Shown here: positions 30,388 to 38,230 of the stretch, piece by piece | Position numbering within the stretch: position 1 is the stretch's first letter | Layout: each line of letters begins with the position of its first letter | Notes under the pieces: model-generated | What the model saw: the letters and a program-made list of their open reading frames with translations, nothing else | The model's database searches: none | Told to the model about the DNA's origin: nothing | NCBI GenBank assembly: GCA_902623305.1 | Contig: CACNTB010000008.1 | Span: 1-43,474 of the forward strand | Reading direction: 5' to 3' | Length of the DNA: 43,474 bases | From: an uncultured Pelagibacteraceae bacterium | Lineage (GTDB): Bacteria > Pseudomonadota > Alphaproteobacteria > Pelagibacterales > Pelagibacteraceae | Program-made: the position numbers and the translations under genes

Positions 30388-30600
30388 ATGAGTACACTAC
30401 AAGGAAAAATTAAATGGTATAATGGTAAAAAGGGATATGGCTTCATTGAAAGAGATGATAAAGAAAAAGATGCCTTTGTTCACGCTTCAGCAGTAAAAGC
30501 TGCTGGTATGAGATATCTCAATGAAGGTGATAAACTTGAATTCACATTAGAAGATGGTCCCAAAGGTCCTTCTGCAGTCAATTTAAAAAAAATAGACTAA
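30388..30600 (+). CDS. cspA: Cold-shock family protein (CspA-like)
   Basis: A 70-residue OB-fold single-strand nucleic-acid-binding protein. RNP1 is KGYGFIE (about 16-22) and RNP2 is DAFVHAS (28-34), with GKIKWYN at the start. It may act as an RNA chaperone. An AAAAGGA ribosome-binding site precedes the ATG. An imperfect hairpin at 30332-30355 (TCTTAAAAG...CTTTAAGA) lies in the leader, between the tRNA and the gene, and may end the tRNA transcript or influence translation. A strong terminator follows. Confidence 0.93.
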   Translation: MSTLQGKIKWYNGKKGYGFIERDDKEKDAFVHASAVKAAGMRYLNEGDKLEFTLEDGPKGPSAVNLKKID

Positions 30601-30614
30601 TTTAGAAATTATTT

Positions 30615-30656
30615 AAAAGGGCGTTTTATCTATCAAATAGATAAACGTCCTTTTTC
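30615..30656 (+). terminator. Rho-independent terminator after the cold-shock gene
   Basis: The stem AAAAGGGCGTTTTATCTAT pairs with ATAGATAAACGTCCTTTT with a CAA loop and only small mismatches, ending in a T-tract. It is the clearest intrinsic terminator in the window. The symmetric A-run upstream would let it act on the minus strand too. Confidence 0.88.
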
Positions 30657-30759
30657 TATTTAGACCTTGAATAATAATTTTTTTTGTCTAAAAGACTGCT
30701 CATGAATATAAATACTACATACAGAAAGACTTTTAGAAGTACCCACAGAAACTGTTTCC

Positions 30760-30775
30760 ATAGCCAGTAGGCTAT
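30760..30775. other. Short perfect hairpin before tRNA-His
   Basis: ATAGCC pairs with GGCTAT around an AGTA tetraloop, followed by TTATTTATATT. It is too weak and its T-run too broken to be called a terminator with confidence. The surrounding spacer (30657-30831) is otherwise featureless. It may hold a small transcript or the tRNA-His promoter region. Confidence 0.3.
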
Positions 30776-30831
30776 TTATTTATATTATAATTTTAAATCC
30801 ACATAAAATAAGATAAAAACAAAGAGGATAA

Positions 30832-30906
30832 GCCCGGGTGGTGTAATGGTTAGCACGGAAGTTTGTGGAACTTTAAGTTTGAGTTCGACTCTCAGCCCGG
30901 GTACCA
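30832..30906 (+). tRNA. tRNA-His (anticodon GTG) lacking encoded G-1 and carrying A73
   Basis: The acceptor stem GCCCGGG pairs with CCCGGGT (first pair G1-U72), followed by A73 and an encoded CCA. The anticodon loop TTGTGGA gives GTG, reading CAC/CAU. The T-loop is a normal TTCGACT. The base before G1 is A, and the discriminator is A rather than C, so the usual extra G-1:C73 pair of bacterial tRNA-His is absent. This is described for part of the alphaproteobacteria. hisS begins 5 bp after the CCA. Confidence 0.95.
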
Positions 30907-30910
30907 AAAA

Positions 30911-32305
30911 ATGAATAAAGAAAAAAAATTAATTCCTGGATTACCTTCAGGATTTGAAGATCGTTGGGATAAAAAACTTCTTCTCAAAAAAAAGCTTTTA
31001 AAAGCTATTGAGAATAATTTTATTAAATTTGGAGCTGAGGCTTTAGAAACCCCTTCGTTTGAGATAAGTGAAAATATAGGATCTTTTTTGGCAGAAGATG
31101 ATGCTAATCCTATGTCTGATGTATTCTCGTTTCAGGATGGAGAAAAAAGTATTACTCTTAGGTATGATCTTTCAAGCCCACTAGCTAGATTTGTTGCTCA
31201 AAATAATCAAGAGCTTCCATCAATCTTTAAAAGATATGCTATTCAAAATGTTTTTAGAAATGAAAAGGCTGGTAATGGAAGGTACAGAGAATTTATGCAA
31301 GCAGATTTTGACATTGTTGGAAATGTTAATCCTTCTCAAGCAAATGCAGAGCTTTGTAATTTAATATCAAGTACTTTATTAGATTGTGGTCTAAAAAAAG
31401 ATCAATTTACAATCAACATTAGTAATAGAAAAATAGTTCAAGGATTAATTGACGATTTAAAAATATCAGAAGAAAAGCAAGCAAAAGTAATTAGGGCAAT
31501 TGATAAATTAGATAAACCAGGTTTTGGTTTAAAAGGTGTTGAAGATCTACTTAAAAAAGAGAGAAAAGATATAAGTGGTGCAATCACAAAGGGTGCAGAC
31601 TTAAATGATGAACAAGCTTCTGAAATACTTAATTTTCTAAAAATTAAAGATTTAAAAGAATTAAAAGAAAAATTAAAAAATCCATTGTCTCAAGAAGGTA
31701 TACAAGAATTAGAACAAGTATTTGAAGTATTGGGTTACAGTTTAAATTTAAATCAGGTCAAAACAAATTTTACAATTGTTAGGGGATTAGCTTATTATTC
31801 AGATTTCATTGTTGAAACAAATCTAAATTTTAAAGTTACAAATAATAAAGGTAAAGAGGTCGATATAGGTAGTATTTGTTCTGGAGGAGCTTATGCAAAA
31901 TTAATTTCAAGATTTAAAGGTGTAGATATTCCAGGCACTGGAATTAGTTTTGGAGTTGATCGATTGTTGTTTGCTTTGATGCAATTAGATCAAATAAAAG
32001 TAGATAGTCAAAAACCAGTTTTAGTTTGTGTGATGGATGAAAAATATCTTAAAAATTATTATGAAATTTTAGATTTATTAAGAAATAATAATATCAATGC
32101 TGAAATTTTTTTAGATTCAAAAAAAAATTTAGGTAAGCAACTAACCCTAGCAAATAAACGTGAGTTGGATGTTGCAATTATATGTGGTGAAAATGAATTT
32201 AATGAAAATACAGTCACTATAAAAAGCCTTAAAGGTGTTAAGGGTGAAAATAATAAAACATTTCCAAAAGAAAATTTAATCGATGAAGTCAAAAAACTTA
32301 TCTGA
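30911..32305 (+). CDS. hisS: Histidyl-tRNA synthetase
   Basis: Charges tRNA-His. It is a class II synthetase of 464 residues from the ATG at 30911; the frame is open to 30863, but that would run through the tRNA gene. Motif 2 is FKRYAIQNVFRNEKAGNGRYREFMQADFDI. The histidine A loop is represented by RGLAYYSDFIVE, and motif 3 by GTGISFGVDRLLFAL; a C-terminal anticodon-binding domain follows (about 380-464). The sequence looks like the divergent alphaproteobacterial HisRS, which recognises tRNA-His without G-1. It overlaps hisZ by 23 bp. Confidence 0.95.
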   Translation: MNKEKKLIPGLPSGFEDRWDKKLLLKKKLLKAIENNFIKFGAEALETPSFEISENIGSFLAEDDANPMSDVFSFQDGEKSITLRYDLSSPLARFVAQNNQELPSIFKRYAIQNVFRNEKAGNGRYREFMQADFDIVGNVNPSQANAELCNLISSTLLDCGLKKDQFTINISNRKIVQGLIDDLKISEEKQAKVIRAIDKLDKPGFGLKGVEDLLKKERKDISGAITKGADLNDEQASEILNFLKIKDLKELKEKLKNPLSQEGIQELEQVFEVLGYSLNLNQVKTNFTIVRGLAYYSDFIVETNLNFKVTNNKGKEVDIGSICSGGAYAKLISRFKGVDIPGTGISFGVDRLLFALMQLDQIKVDSQKPVLVCVMDEKYLKNYYEILDLLRNNNINAEIFLDSKKNLGKQLTLANKRELDVAIICGENEFNENTVTIKSLKGVKGENNKTFPKENLIDEVKKLI

Positions 32306-33335
32306 AAATATCCTTAGATCTGTAAAATCTAAGGGTTTTAAATATATTGATTTACCCTCAGTAATTGAGGCTAATCATATTGTTCAAAGATCGGGAGAAA
32401 ATTTTAGAAAGTTTATCTTTTCTTTTACGGATCAAAATGGAAGTGAGTTATGTCTAAGACCAGATTTAACAATTGTATCTTGTTTAAGATATTTAGATAA
32501 TAATTTAAAAGGTAAGGAAAAAATTTTCTACAGTGGTCAAGCTTATCGAAAATCACAAAACAAAAAAGACTCAATTATTAGAAATCAAATCGGATTTGAA
32601 ATTTTAGGATCAAAGGATGAGAAAATTGATGATAAAGAAATTATAAATACATCTCTTAAATCGCTTCAAAATGTAAAATATTCTTCAGGAACGCTAACGA
32701 TTGGAAATGTTGAAATATTTAATTTGTTAATTTCAAAATTGGATATTCCAAAGAGATGGAAGCTAAGATTGTCCAGACATTTCTGGAGAGAAGATTATTT
32801 TAATGATTTATTAAAAAGGCTAGAAACTAACTCAGATGTTGATCCAACAATTGTAGAAATTGATAAAAAACGTTACCTGAAAATGCTTAAAGAGGATTTA
32901 TCAAATATTGTGGCAGGAAGAACAATTAATGAAATATTAAAAAGATTTGATCAGAAAATAAAAGATCCTAGAAGAGCCAGTAAAGGAAAAAATGTTTCAA
33001 AAATAATAAAAGATTTCTTAAAAATTAAATGTCCAATAAATAAAGCAGCAATTGAGTTAAATAAATTTTTTAAAAAAAACAGAATAAATTTAGCTGTAGA
33101 TCAAAAATATTTTCCAATTTCTTATAACAAGGTTTCAAAACTAAATGTAGTTTTTTCTGCATCCTTTGGAAGGCAATTAGAATATTACACCGGAATGGTT
33201 TTTAAAATTGATATTAAATCTAAAAACTCATTAAAAAATATTATTAATGGCGGTCGTTATGATGGTCTAATTTCAGACTTAGGATCAAAAAAACAAACTC
33301 CAGCAGTAGGTGCTGCTTTGAACTTAAATTACTAA
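32283..33335 (+). CDS. hisZ: ATP phosphoribosyltransferase regulatory subunit HisZ
   Basis: A 350-residue HisRS paralogue without a C-terminal anticodon-binding domain. Class II core pieces are visible (FRKFIFSFTDQNGSELCLRPDLT, IFYSGQAYRKSQNKKDSIIRNQIGFEILG, RQLEYYTGMVFKI, NGGRYDGLI). It forms a complex with short-form HisG and makes the enzyme histidine-sensitive. Its neighbour hisG is indeed the short form, and the genes overlap by one base. Confidence 0.9.
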   Translation: MKSKNLSENILRSVKSKGFKYIDLPSVIEANHIVQRSGENFRKFIFSFTDQNGSELCLRPDLTIVSCLRYLDNNLKGKEKIFYSGQAYRKSQNKKDSIIRNQIGFEILGSKDEKIDDKEIINTSLKSLQNVKYSSGTLTIGNVEIFNLLISKLDIPKRWKLRLSRHFWREDYFNDLLKRLETNSDVDPTIVEIDKKRYLKMLKEDLSNIVAGRTINEILKRFDQKIKDPRRASKGKNVSKIIKDFLKIKCPINKAAIELNKFFKKNRINLAVDQKYFPISYNKVSKLNVVFSASFGRQLEYYTGMVFKIDIKSKNSLKNIINGGRYDGLISDLGSKKQTPAVGAALNLNY

Positions 33336-34027
33336 TGACAAAGAATATTTTAAATATTGGAATTCCAAGCAAAGGTAGACTAAGAAAAGATGTTTTAAAT
33401 ATTTTTAAAAAAAATAAATTAAACCTCATTTCTGAAAGAGGAGAAAGAGATCTTTTAGGGTCAATAAAGCAATATAAAAATATTAAGATTTTATATCTTC
33501 ATGCAAGAGAGATTATTGAAAGACTTGGAGATGGATCTCTGGATATAGGTTTTTCTGGTTTTGATTTATTAAAAGAGAGTGAAATAAGCACTCAAAAAAA
33601 AATAAATGTTTTAAAAAGATATAATTTTGGTAAGGCTACATTAGTAGTTGCAATTCCTGATCCATGGATAGATGTGCAAACTGTTGCGGATTTAGAAGAA
33701 ATTGCATTTGAATTTAAAGATAAGAAAAAGAAAAGACTAAGAGTTGCAACAAAATATCCAAATTTAACAAGGGAATTTTTGTTTTCAAAGGGTGTTACCC
33801 AATTCAAATTAATCGATAGTTTAGGTGCTACCGAAGCTTATCCTTTTACAGGCTCTTCAGAAATAATTACTGATATCACTTCTACTGGAGAAACTTTAAA
33901 AGCAAATAATCTGCGTATTTTAATGGATGGAGAGATACTTAGATCAGAGGCTTGTATGATGATTTCTAAGTCTTCCAATAATAAAATGGGCCTTAGAAAA
34001 ATAGTAAAATTACTTTCTAAAAATTAA
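33335..34027 (+). CDS. hisG: ATP phosphoribosyltransferase, catalytic subunit (short form)
   Basis: First step of histidine biosynthesis: joins ATP and PRPP. At 230 residues it lacks the C-terminal regulatory domain of the long form and so depends on HisZ. LNIGIPSKGRLRKDV at the start, RVATKYPNLTREFL and the PRPP-binding-type stretch SLGATEAYPFTGSSEIITDITSTGETL are diagnostic. It is the last gene of the tRNA-His-hisS-hisZ-hisG run, and the accessory island begins just beyond. Confidence 0.95.
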   Translation: MTKNILNIGIPSKGRLRKDVLNIFKKNKLNLISERGERDLLGSIKQYKNIKILYLHAREIIERLGDGSLDIGFSGFDLLKESEISTQKKINVLKRYNFGKATLVVAIPDPWIDVQTVADLEEIAFEFKDKKKKRLRVATKYPNLTREFLFSKGVTQFKLIDSLGATEAYPFTGSSEIITDITSTGETLKANNLRILMDGEILRSEACMMISKSSNNKMGLRKIVKLLSKN

Positions 34028-34141
34028 ATCTTTCCAATAAATAAGAATAATTTTGATAATATCTAGATTTCTTATCACAGCATAAAGAGCAATAAGAGCA
34101 CCTATAACAAATAAGATTTTTAATATAAAAATTAATTCCAT
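34010..34141 (-). CDS. Possible 43-aa membrane peptide
   Basis: An ATG at 34141 on the minus strand opens a 43-residue frame, MELIFILKILFVIGALIALY followed by a basic end RNLDIIKIILIYWKDLIFRK. It has one clear hydrophobic helix. It lies 15 bp beyond the methyltransferase stop and its 3' end overlaps hisG by 18 bp. The spacer between hisG and the methyltransferase holds nothing else. No strong ribosome-binding site is seen, so translation is uncertain. It could be a toxin-like or anchor peptide, or chance. Confidence 0.35.
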   Translation of the reverse strand: MELIFILKILFVIGALIALYAVIRNLDIIKIILIYWKDLIFRK

Positions 34142-34156
34142 TTATTATCTTATCAT

Positions 34157-35362
34157 TTAATTATTAAAATCAAAACTCATCTGAGGACCTAAATCTTCTT
34201 TTCCAGTAAAATATAAATCCTTCCCTTTTCCTTTAATCATCCAATCGTGATGAAAAGAAGTTTGTTTTTTTGATTTTTTCAAAGATTTTTTTACAGCTTT
34301 CATTATTTTTTCTGCTCCTAGCACTGGAACTGCCATTCCGATTTGTCTTCTAACAGACTCTTTACCACCAAAAAAATTATATTTATCAGGAAAAGTTTGT
34401 AATCTTGCTCTTTCTCTATTTGTTAAAGCTCTGTCTTCTTTATAATGATAAACATGGGTTCCACCACCACCACTTCCAGTTACTGTATAAGCAGGTTTTG
34501 AACTATCTAATCTTTTATAAATATGACTCATTCTTGCTTTTTTGACACCTGGTAATCCGTCTTCATCATCTCCTAAATCCCAAACATTTTTACCTTCAGC
34601 TGTTTTTTGTAAACGTCTGATTACTTTATCATCATGTTTAGTTTTTTCTTGGTGTGTTGCCCATTTCGGTATTTTGTCTAAAGCTTCTTTACAAGTAACA
34701 AAATTACCATCAACTTTTTTTGGTTTTTCATAATTTATCATATTTTTGCAAAAAAAATCTTCTCTAAAACCAACAAGTATTATTCTATGTCTTGATTGTG
34801 GAACACCATATTCTTCAAATTTATAGTTATCAGCGTATATTCTATATCCATGTTTAGAACAATTAGCTAAATCACCCATTATTTTTTTAAAATTTTGATA
34901 ATTTTGGTTTTGAAGTTTTTCTTTATCAAAAATATCTTTAACCAATACTTGTTCAGATGAATTAAATTTAAGTTTTTTACTCAGAGAGGTAACATTTTCA
35001 GCAACAAAAAATTCTGGCTCAAAAAAGTTTAGAACTTTGCAAGCATACTTATAAAGTCCTCCAAATTTACCTTCCATTTTTTCTTTTTTGCCAACTAAAC
35101 TAAAATCATTGCAGGGAAATCCAAATAAAAGACCATCAATTTTTCCAAAATCTTTTTTTATTTTTTTTAAATTTGAAGGTCTTGAAAAATCTTCTATGTT
35201 TTTATTAAAAGCTTCACACTTTTGATTTTTTTCAAAGGTTTTGCAGGAGTCTTCATGGTTATCTACGCCCCAAACATGCTCAAATCCAGCATTTTTTGCT
35301 CCTTCAGCAAAACCTCCAGCTCCACAAAATAATTCGGCTATTTTTAATTTATTATTTGACAT
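34157..35362 (-). CDS. DNA (cytosine-5) methyltransferase
   Basis: A 401-residue m5C methyltransferase with motifs in order. Motif I is ELFCGAGGFAEG (10-21), motif IV GFPCNDFS with nucleophile C84, and motif VI ENV (122-124). Motif VIII is QSRHR (189-193), and a small recognition region covers about 200-285. Motif IX/X follows in SKPAYTVTGSGGGGTH, RALTNRERARLQTFP and RQIGMAVPVLGA. It appears active. The recognition site cannot be read from sequence. It is divergent from the GHKL/Vsr operon with 96 bp between starts. It probably protects host DNA while the opposite operon acts on unmodified or hemimodified DNA (inference). Confidence 0.93.
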   Translation of the reverse strand: MSNNKLKIAELFCGAGGFAEGAKNAGFEHVWGVDNHEDSCKTFEKNQKCEAFNKNIEDFSRPSNLKKIKKDFGKIDGLLFGFPCNDFSLVGKKEKMEGKFGGLYKYACKVLNFFEPEFFVAENVTSLSKKLKFNSSEQVLVKDIFDKEKLQNQNYQNFKKIMGDLANCSKHGYRIYADNYKFEEYGVPQSRHRIILVGFREDFFCKNMINYEKPKKVDGNFVTCKEALDKIPKWATHQEKTKHDDKVIRRLQKTAEGKNVWDLGDDEDGLPGVKKARMSHIYKRLDSSKPAYTVTGSGGGGTHVYHYKEDRALTNRERARLQTFPDKYNFFGGKESVRRQIGMAVPVLGAEKIMKAVKKSLKKSKKQTSFHHDWMIKGKGKDLYFTGKEDLGPQMSFDFNN

Positions 35363-35376
35363 TTAATTTCAGAACT

Positions 35377-35399
35377 GTTATCAGATCGTCTGTGAGAAC
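35377..35399. promoter_or_regulatory. Imperfect dyad in the divergent methyltransferase/operon spacer (candidate operator)
   Basis: GTTATCAGA and TGTGAGAAC are arranged as inverted half-sites (7 of 9 positions symmetric) around a TCGTC centre. The dyad sits between the two divergent start codons, where a shared regulator or the methyltransferase itself could bind. This is seen by eye only; chance occurrence is possible. Confidence 0.28.
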
Positions 35400-35458
35400 A
35401 CAAATGAAATATATTAAGAAATATAATAGAAAAAAGAGAGGGTAATTAAAGGTCATAA

Positions 35459-35746
35459 ATGGTTAAAAAAGACGATAATAGCAGAACACGACATATGACG
35501 CCATCTGAAAAGTTTGAGCACTATTTTAACTTAAGAATGAGGCTTTTAAAGAGTGCTTTAAGAGGCGTTGGATATTTGTCTAATAGAAATACTTACGAGG
35601 TACCAGATAAAGCACAAAAAATTGTAGAGGATTGTTTAAAAAAATGGAGCAAAGAATTTGTATATGACAAATGGAATCGTAATTCCAAAAAGAAAAATAA
35701 AAATCAAAATTCAGAAAATCTTTATGAACAATATTTTAAAAAATAA
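35459..35746 (+). CDS. Small helical protein of the island, unknown function
   Basis: A 95-residue protein starting MVKKDDNSRTRHMTPSEKFEHYF, then a basic helical middle (RMRLLKSALRGVGYLSNRNTYEVPDKAQKIVEDCLKKW) and a very lysine/asparagine-rich tail. An AAAGG ribosome-binding site precedes the ATG by 8 bp. It is the first gene opposite the methyltransferase. It could be a DNA- or RNA-binding regulator of the system; no family is recognised. Confidence 0.6.
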   Translation: MVKKDDNSRTRHMTPSEKFEHYFNLRMRLLKSALRGVGYLSNRNTYEVPDKAQKIVEDCLKKWSKEFVYDKWNRNSKKKNKNQNSENLYEQYFKK

Positions 35747-35758
35747 AATTGAAGAATT

Positions 35759-35844
35759 GATGCACGTTAATAAGAAGAGGTTATCATACACGGTGTGCAG
35801 CTACATCGATAGAACACTAACTATACCTCTTGCCAGAGTGCATC
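35759..35844. repeat. Nested inverted repeats (possible structured RNA, left part)
   Basis: The outer arms GATGCAC (35759-35765) and GTGCATC (35838-35844) enclose inner arms AAGAGGT (35775-35781) and ACCTCTT (35825-35831), both perfect. A smaller TATC/GATA pair lies inside (35782-35785 with 35808-35811). Base composition is visibly less AT-rich than the neighbouring genes, and no convincing ORF covers it. The nested layout fits a folded RNA or a protein-binding element. Confidence 0.45.
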
Positions 35845-35901
35845 CTGGTTTTGTCTTATGTTTGTGTTCGAAAGTTGCAATTAGCAAGTTAACTATGCGA
35901 A

Positions 35902-35960
35902 TTTTAATGCGTGCAAAGCTACATCTTTCTTTCTTTTTATGTAGCTTGTACGTGTTAAAA
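35902..35960. repeat. Long hairpin (about 22 bp) upstream of the TTG-start gene
   Basis: Arms 35902-35924 and 35939-35960 pair over 22 bp with one bulged A (35915) and three G-U wobbles, enclosing a 14-base pyrimidine loop of CTTT repeats. The core AAGCTACAT/ATGTAGCTT is perfect. It ends 12 bp before the GGAG ribosome-binding site of the next gene. The AGCTACATC sequence also occurs at 35799-35807, so the 3' arm could pair with either copy. No T-tract follows on the plus strand, so it is not a standard terminator there. Confidence 0.55.
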
Positions 35961-35981
35961 AATAAACATATAGGAGTTTAA

Positions 35982-36260
35982 TTGAGGAAGGATTACTTTC
36001 ATTCTCTTTTGCAGGATAGATTGCAGTATGTACAAGAATTTGCAAGGGATTATACAATATACTTACAAAGTGTTGAATTTACGAAAAAAACTGATTCAGA
36101 ATTTTACAAAAATAATAGAATATTGTTTTTATTAAACAAAATCCTAAATCTACCAACTAATACATTAAAATTCTTAAATGTTTTAAAAAGCAAATTCATT
36201 TTAAAAAAATGCTTAAATGAAATTGAAGTAATAAAAAAAGAATTGAAAAATTATGAGTAA
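35982..36260 (+). CDS. Small protein of the island, TTG start, unknown function
   Basis: A 92-residue, helical, basic protein (MRKDYFHSLLQDRLQYVQEF..., KSKFILKKCLNEIEVIKKEL at the end). A good AGGAG lies 5-6 bp before the TTG at 35982, and no ATG is available, so the TTG start is supported. It overlaps the GHKL gene by 8 bp and is probably translated together with it. No family is recognised. A partner or regulator of the ATPase is a guess. Confidence 0.62.
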   Translation: MRKDYFHSLLQDRLQYVQEFARDYTIYLQSVEFTKKTDSEFYKNNRILFLLNKILNLPTNTLKFLNVLKSKFILKKCLNEIEVIKKELKNYE

Positions 36261-38223
36261 AATTGTTTGGAATTTTGAAAGGAGGGGATCTACACAAAGT
36301 GCGGTGGGAGATTATATGCCTGGCAAAATTTTACAATCTAGAAGATTAGATCCTATAGATATAATTACTAGGGAAGGTGGTCAAAATACTTTAAACCAGC
36401 CAATAGATGAAAATTTTATTAAGCCAGTAAATGTAGAAATAAAGTTAATTGAACTCACTGGAAAATACTTAGATGAATATTTAAAGGAACTGAGATGGGA
36501 TATATTGAAAAATCACATAGAGTCTTGTGCCAATAGAAGTAAACAGTCGGAACTTTCAAGAAATTTAAAAAGATCTCTTAAAGAAATGAAAGATACAAAA
36601 AGTTTATATATCCTAAATATTGAAGACTCTAATTCATTTGGATTGACAGGCCCCGAAGGTGATATGGAAGCATCTCAAAAACCAAATTTTTTTAATCTTT
36701 GTAAAGCAAATTTTTTTACAGCTGAAAATCCAGACCCGAGAAGAGGTGGAAGTTATGGAGTTGGAAAATCAATATTCTGGATATGTTCTAAACTTTCTAC
36801 TGTGTTGTTTTCATCCTTAGTTGATAAAACAGATAGCAACCCATCAGGTTTAAGAATATTTGGAAGAACTGAGCTTGCTACTCACAGTATAAAAAAAAAA
36901 TCATATAAAGGAACTGGTTTTTTTGGAGTTGGTTCTTTTGAGAAAGAAGAGGGATATTCTTATGAAGCATCAAGATCTGTGTGGAATAATAATGAAATAG
37001 CTAGAAAATTATATTTAGATAGAGATAAGAATAAAGGAACTGGAGCAACTATATCTATTGTTGGACTAAAAGAGAATATCTATGGAGAGAGTCTTGAGGG
37101 ACACGAAATACTTATAGGCTTAAAAAATAAATTTGAAAAATTTTTTTGGCCAGCTCTAATTCCATCAAGAAAAAAGTTAAATTTATCATTTGTTTACCAG
37201 AGAAATTCAAAAATTCGAAATGAATATGATCATTTATTTAAAGTTGATCTAGCCAAGTGGCAAAAATTTATTGATGCCTACGAGGCAAGAAAAAATGATG
37301 TTGTTAAAATAGCAAATACCCAAAACTCACTTGCTAAAAGAGACTTAAATTTAAAAATACCTCCAAGAATAATGACAAAAGAAGAAAAAGAAAAAAATAA
37401 GATTCAAACAAACACACCATTTGAATTTTCTATTCAAAGAGGAGATCAAAGTTCCTCAAATGATGATGAGGCTAATAAAATAGCTTTAATAAGAGGTTTT
37501 GGAATGGTAGTAGATTATTATAAACCATCTGCAACATCAATTAGTAATACACTTCCTTACTTTGGAGTTATTAAGGTTGGTCATTTACTTGGCTCTTCTC
37601 ATTCAAATGAAGTATCAGAAACGTTTTTTAGAGATCTAGAACCTGCATTACACGATAGATGGGACGCAAAAACAAAAGGTCTAGATACCAAATATAAAAA
37701 CGTAAGAAAAACAGTAGAAGAATTTTATGAAAAAATTGATGAAGGTTTAATCGAAATGCTTGGAGAGGAAGAGATTGAAAGTAAAAAAGGTCCTGAATTA
37801 TTAGCAGGAATGTTAAATCTTGGATTTAAGGGAAAAAAGGATTCAGATTACATCATATCGTCAGAAAATATCAAAGCAGTTCCTACTGAAAAATTTAAGT
37901 GGAATGTTAGTGGAACAATTAGAATTTCAGATTTTCCAAATTCTAAAGAAAAGAGTAAACAAAAAAATAAAAAAAACTTGTGGTCTGTAGGATTTGGATT
38001 TTCAATAAAAGAAGAAACTAGCAGAGGAGATAAAATACCATTTTCAAAAATTACATTTATTGAAAATGACAATGTGACATTAATAGAGAAAAATAATGGT
38101 GCAAAAGTAGATGTAGCAGATACAAAAAGTTTTTCTTTTGAAGGTGAAATAAATTTAGAAAATCTTGTTGAAAAAGTTGATACTAAACTATTAGCAATCA
38201 ATTTTTTTACATCAAATAATTAG
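36253..38223 (+). CDS. GHKL-type ATPase (MutL/MORC-like), defence-associated
   Basis: A 656-residue protein with the ATP-binding Bergerat fold. Motif I is TREGGQNTLNQ (E41, N45), motif II IEDSNSFGLTG (D125, G130) and motif III GGSYGVGKS (165-173), followed by strands ending in IFGRTEL. The acidic residue, asparagine and glycine-lysine lid resemble MORC/MutL-type ATPases found beside restriction-like genes in bacteria. The C-terminal half (about 340-656) has no recognised domain. It lies in one operon with a DUF6339-like protein and a Vsr nuclease and faces a DNA methyltransferase, so it may act as a DNA clamp or sensor that recruits the nuclease (inference). Confidence 0.75.
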   Translation: MSKIVWNFERRGSTQSAVGDYMPGKILQSRRLDPIDIITREGGQNTLNQPIDENFIKPVNVEIKLIELTGKYLDEYLKELRWDILKNHIESCANRSKQSELSRNLKRSLKEMKDTKSLYILNIEDSNSFGLTGPEGDMEASQKPNFFNLCKANFFTAENPDPRRGGSYGVGKSIFWICSKLSTVLFSSLVDKTDSNPSGLRIFGRTELATHSIKKKSYKGTGFFGVGSFEKEEGYSYEASRSVWNNNEIARKLYLDRDKNKGTGATISIVGLKENIYGESLEGHEILIGLKNKFEKFFWPALIPSRKKLNLSFVYQRNSKIRNEYDHLFKVDLAKWQKFIDAYEARKNDVVKIANTQNSLAKRDLNLKIPPRIMTKEEKEKNKIQTNTPFEFSIQRGDQSSSNDDEANKIALIRGFGMVVDYYKPSATSISNTLPYFGVIKVGHLLGSSHSNEVSETFFRDLEPALHDRWDAKTKGLDTKYKNVRKTVEEFYEKIDEGLIEMLGEEEIESKKGPELLAGMLNLGFKGKKDSDYIISSENIKAVPTEKFKWNVSGTIRISDFPNSKEKSKQKNKKNLWSVGFGFSIKEETSRGDKIPFSKITFIENDNVTLIEKNNGAKVDVADTKSFSFEGEINLENLVEKVDTKLLAINFFTSNN

Positions 38224-38230
38224 ATATATT

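Noticed and set aside
35902..35960. Integron attC-like or IS200/REP hairpin
   Set aside because: No integrase, TnpA or RAYT gene is near, there is no conserved core site, and the hairpin is found once only.
35658..35981. A 107-aa open frame crossing the structured spacer
   Set aside because: Its first third is the preceding gene read in another frame, and the rest translates the inverted repeats into cysteine- and serine-rich sequence with no domain. The inverted repeats explain the region better.
35459..36260. Toxin-antitoxin pair from the two small island genes
   Set aside because: They are not adjacent (235 bp spacer), show no known toxin or antitoxin motif, and the second is coupled to the ATPase gene instead.
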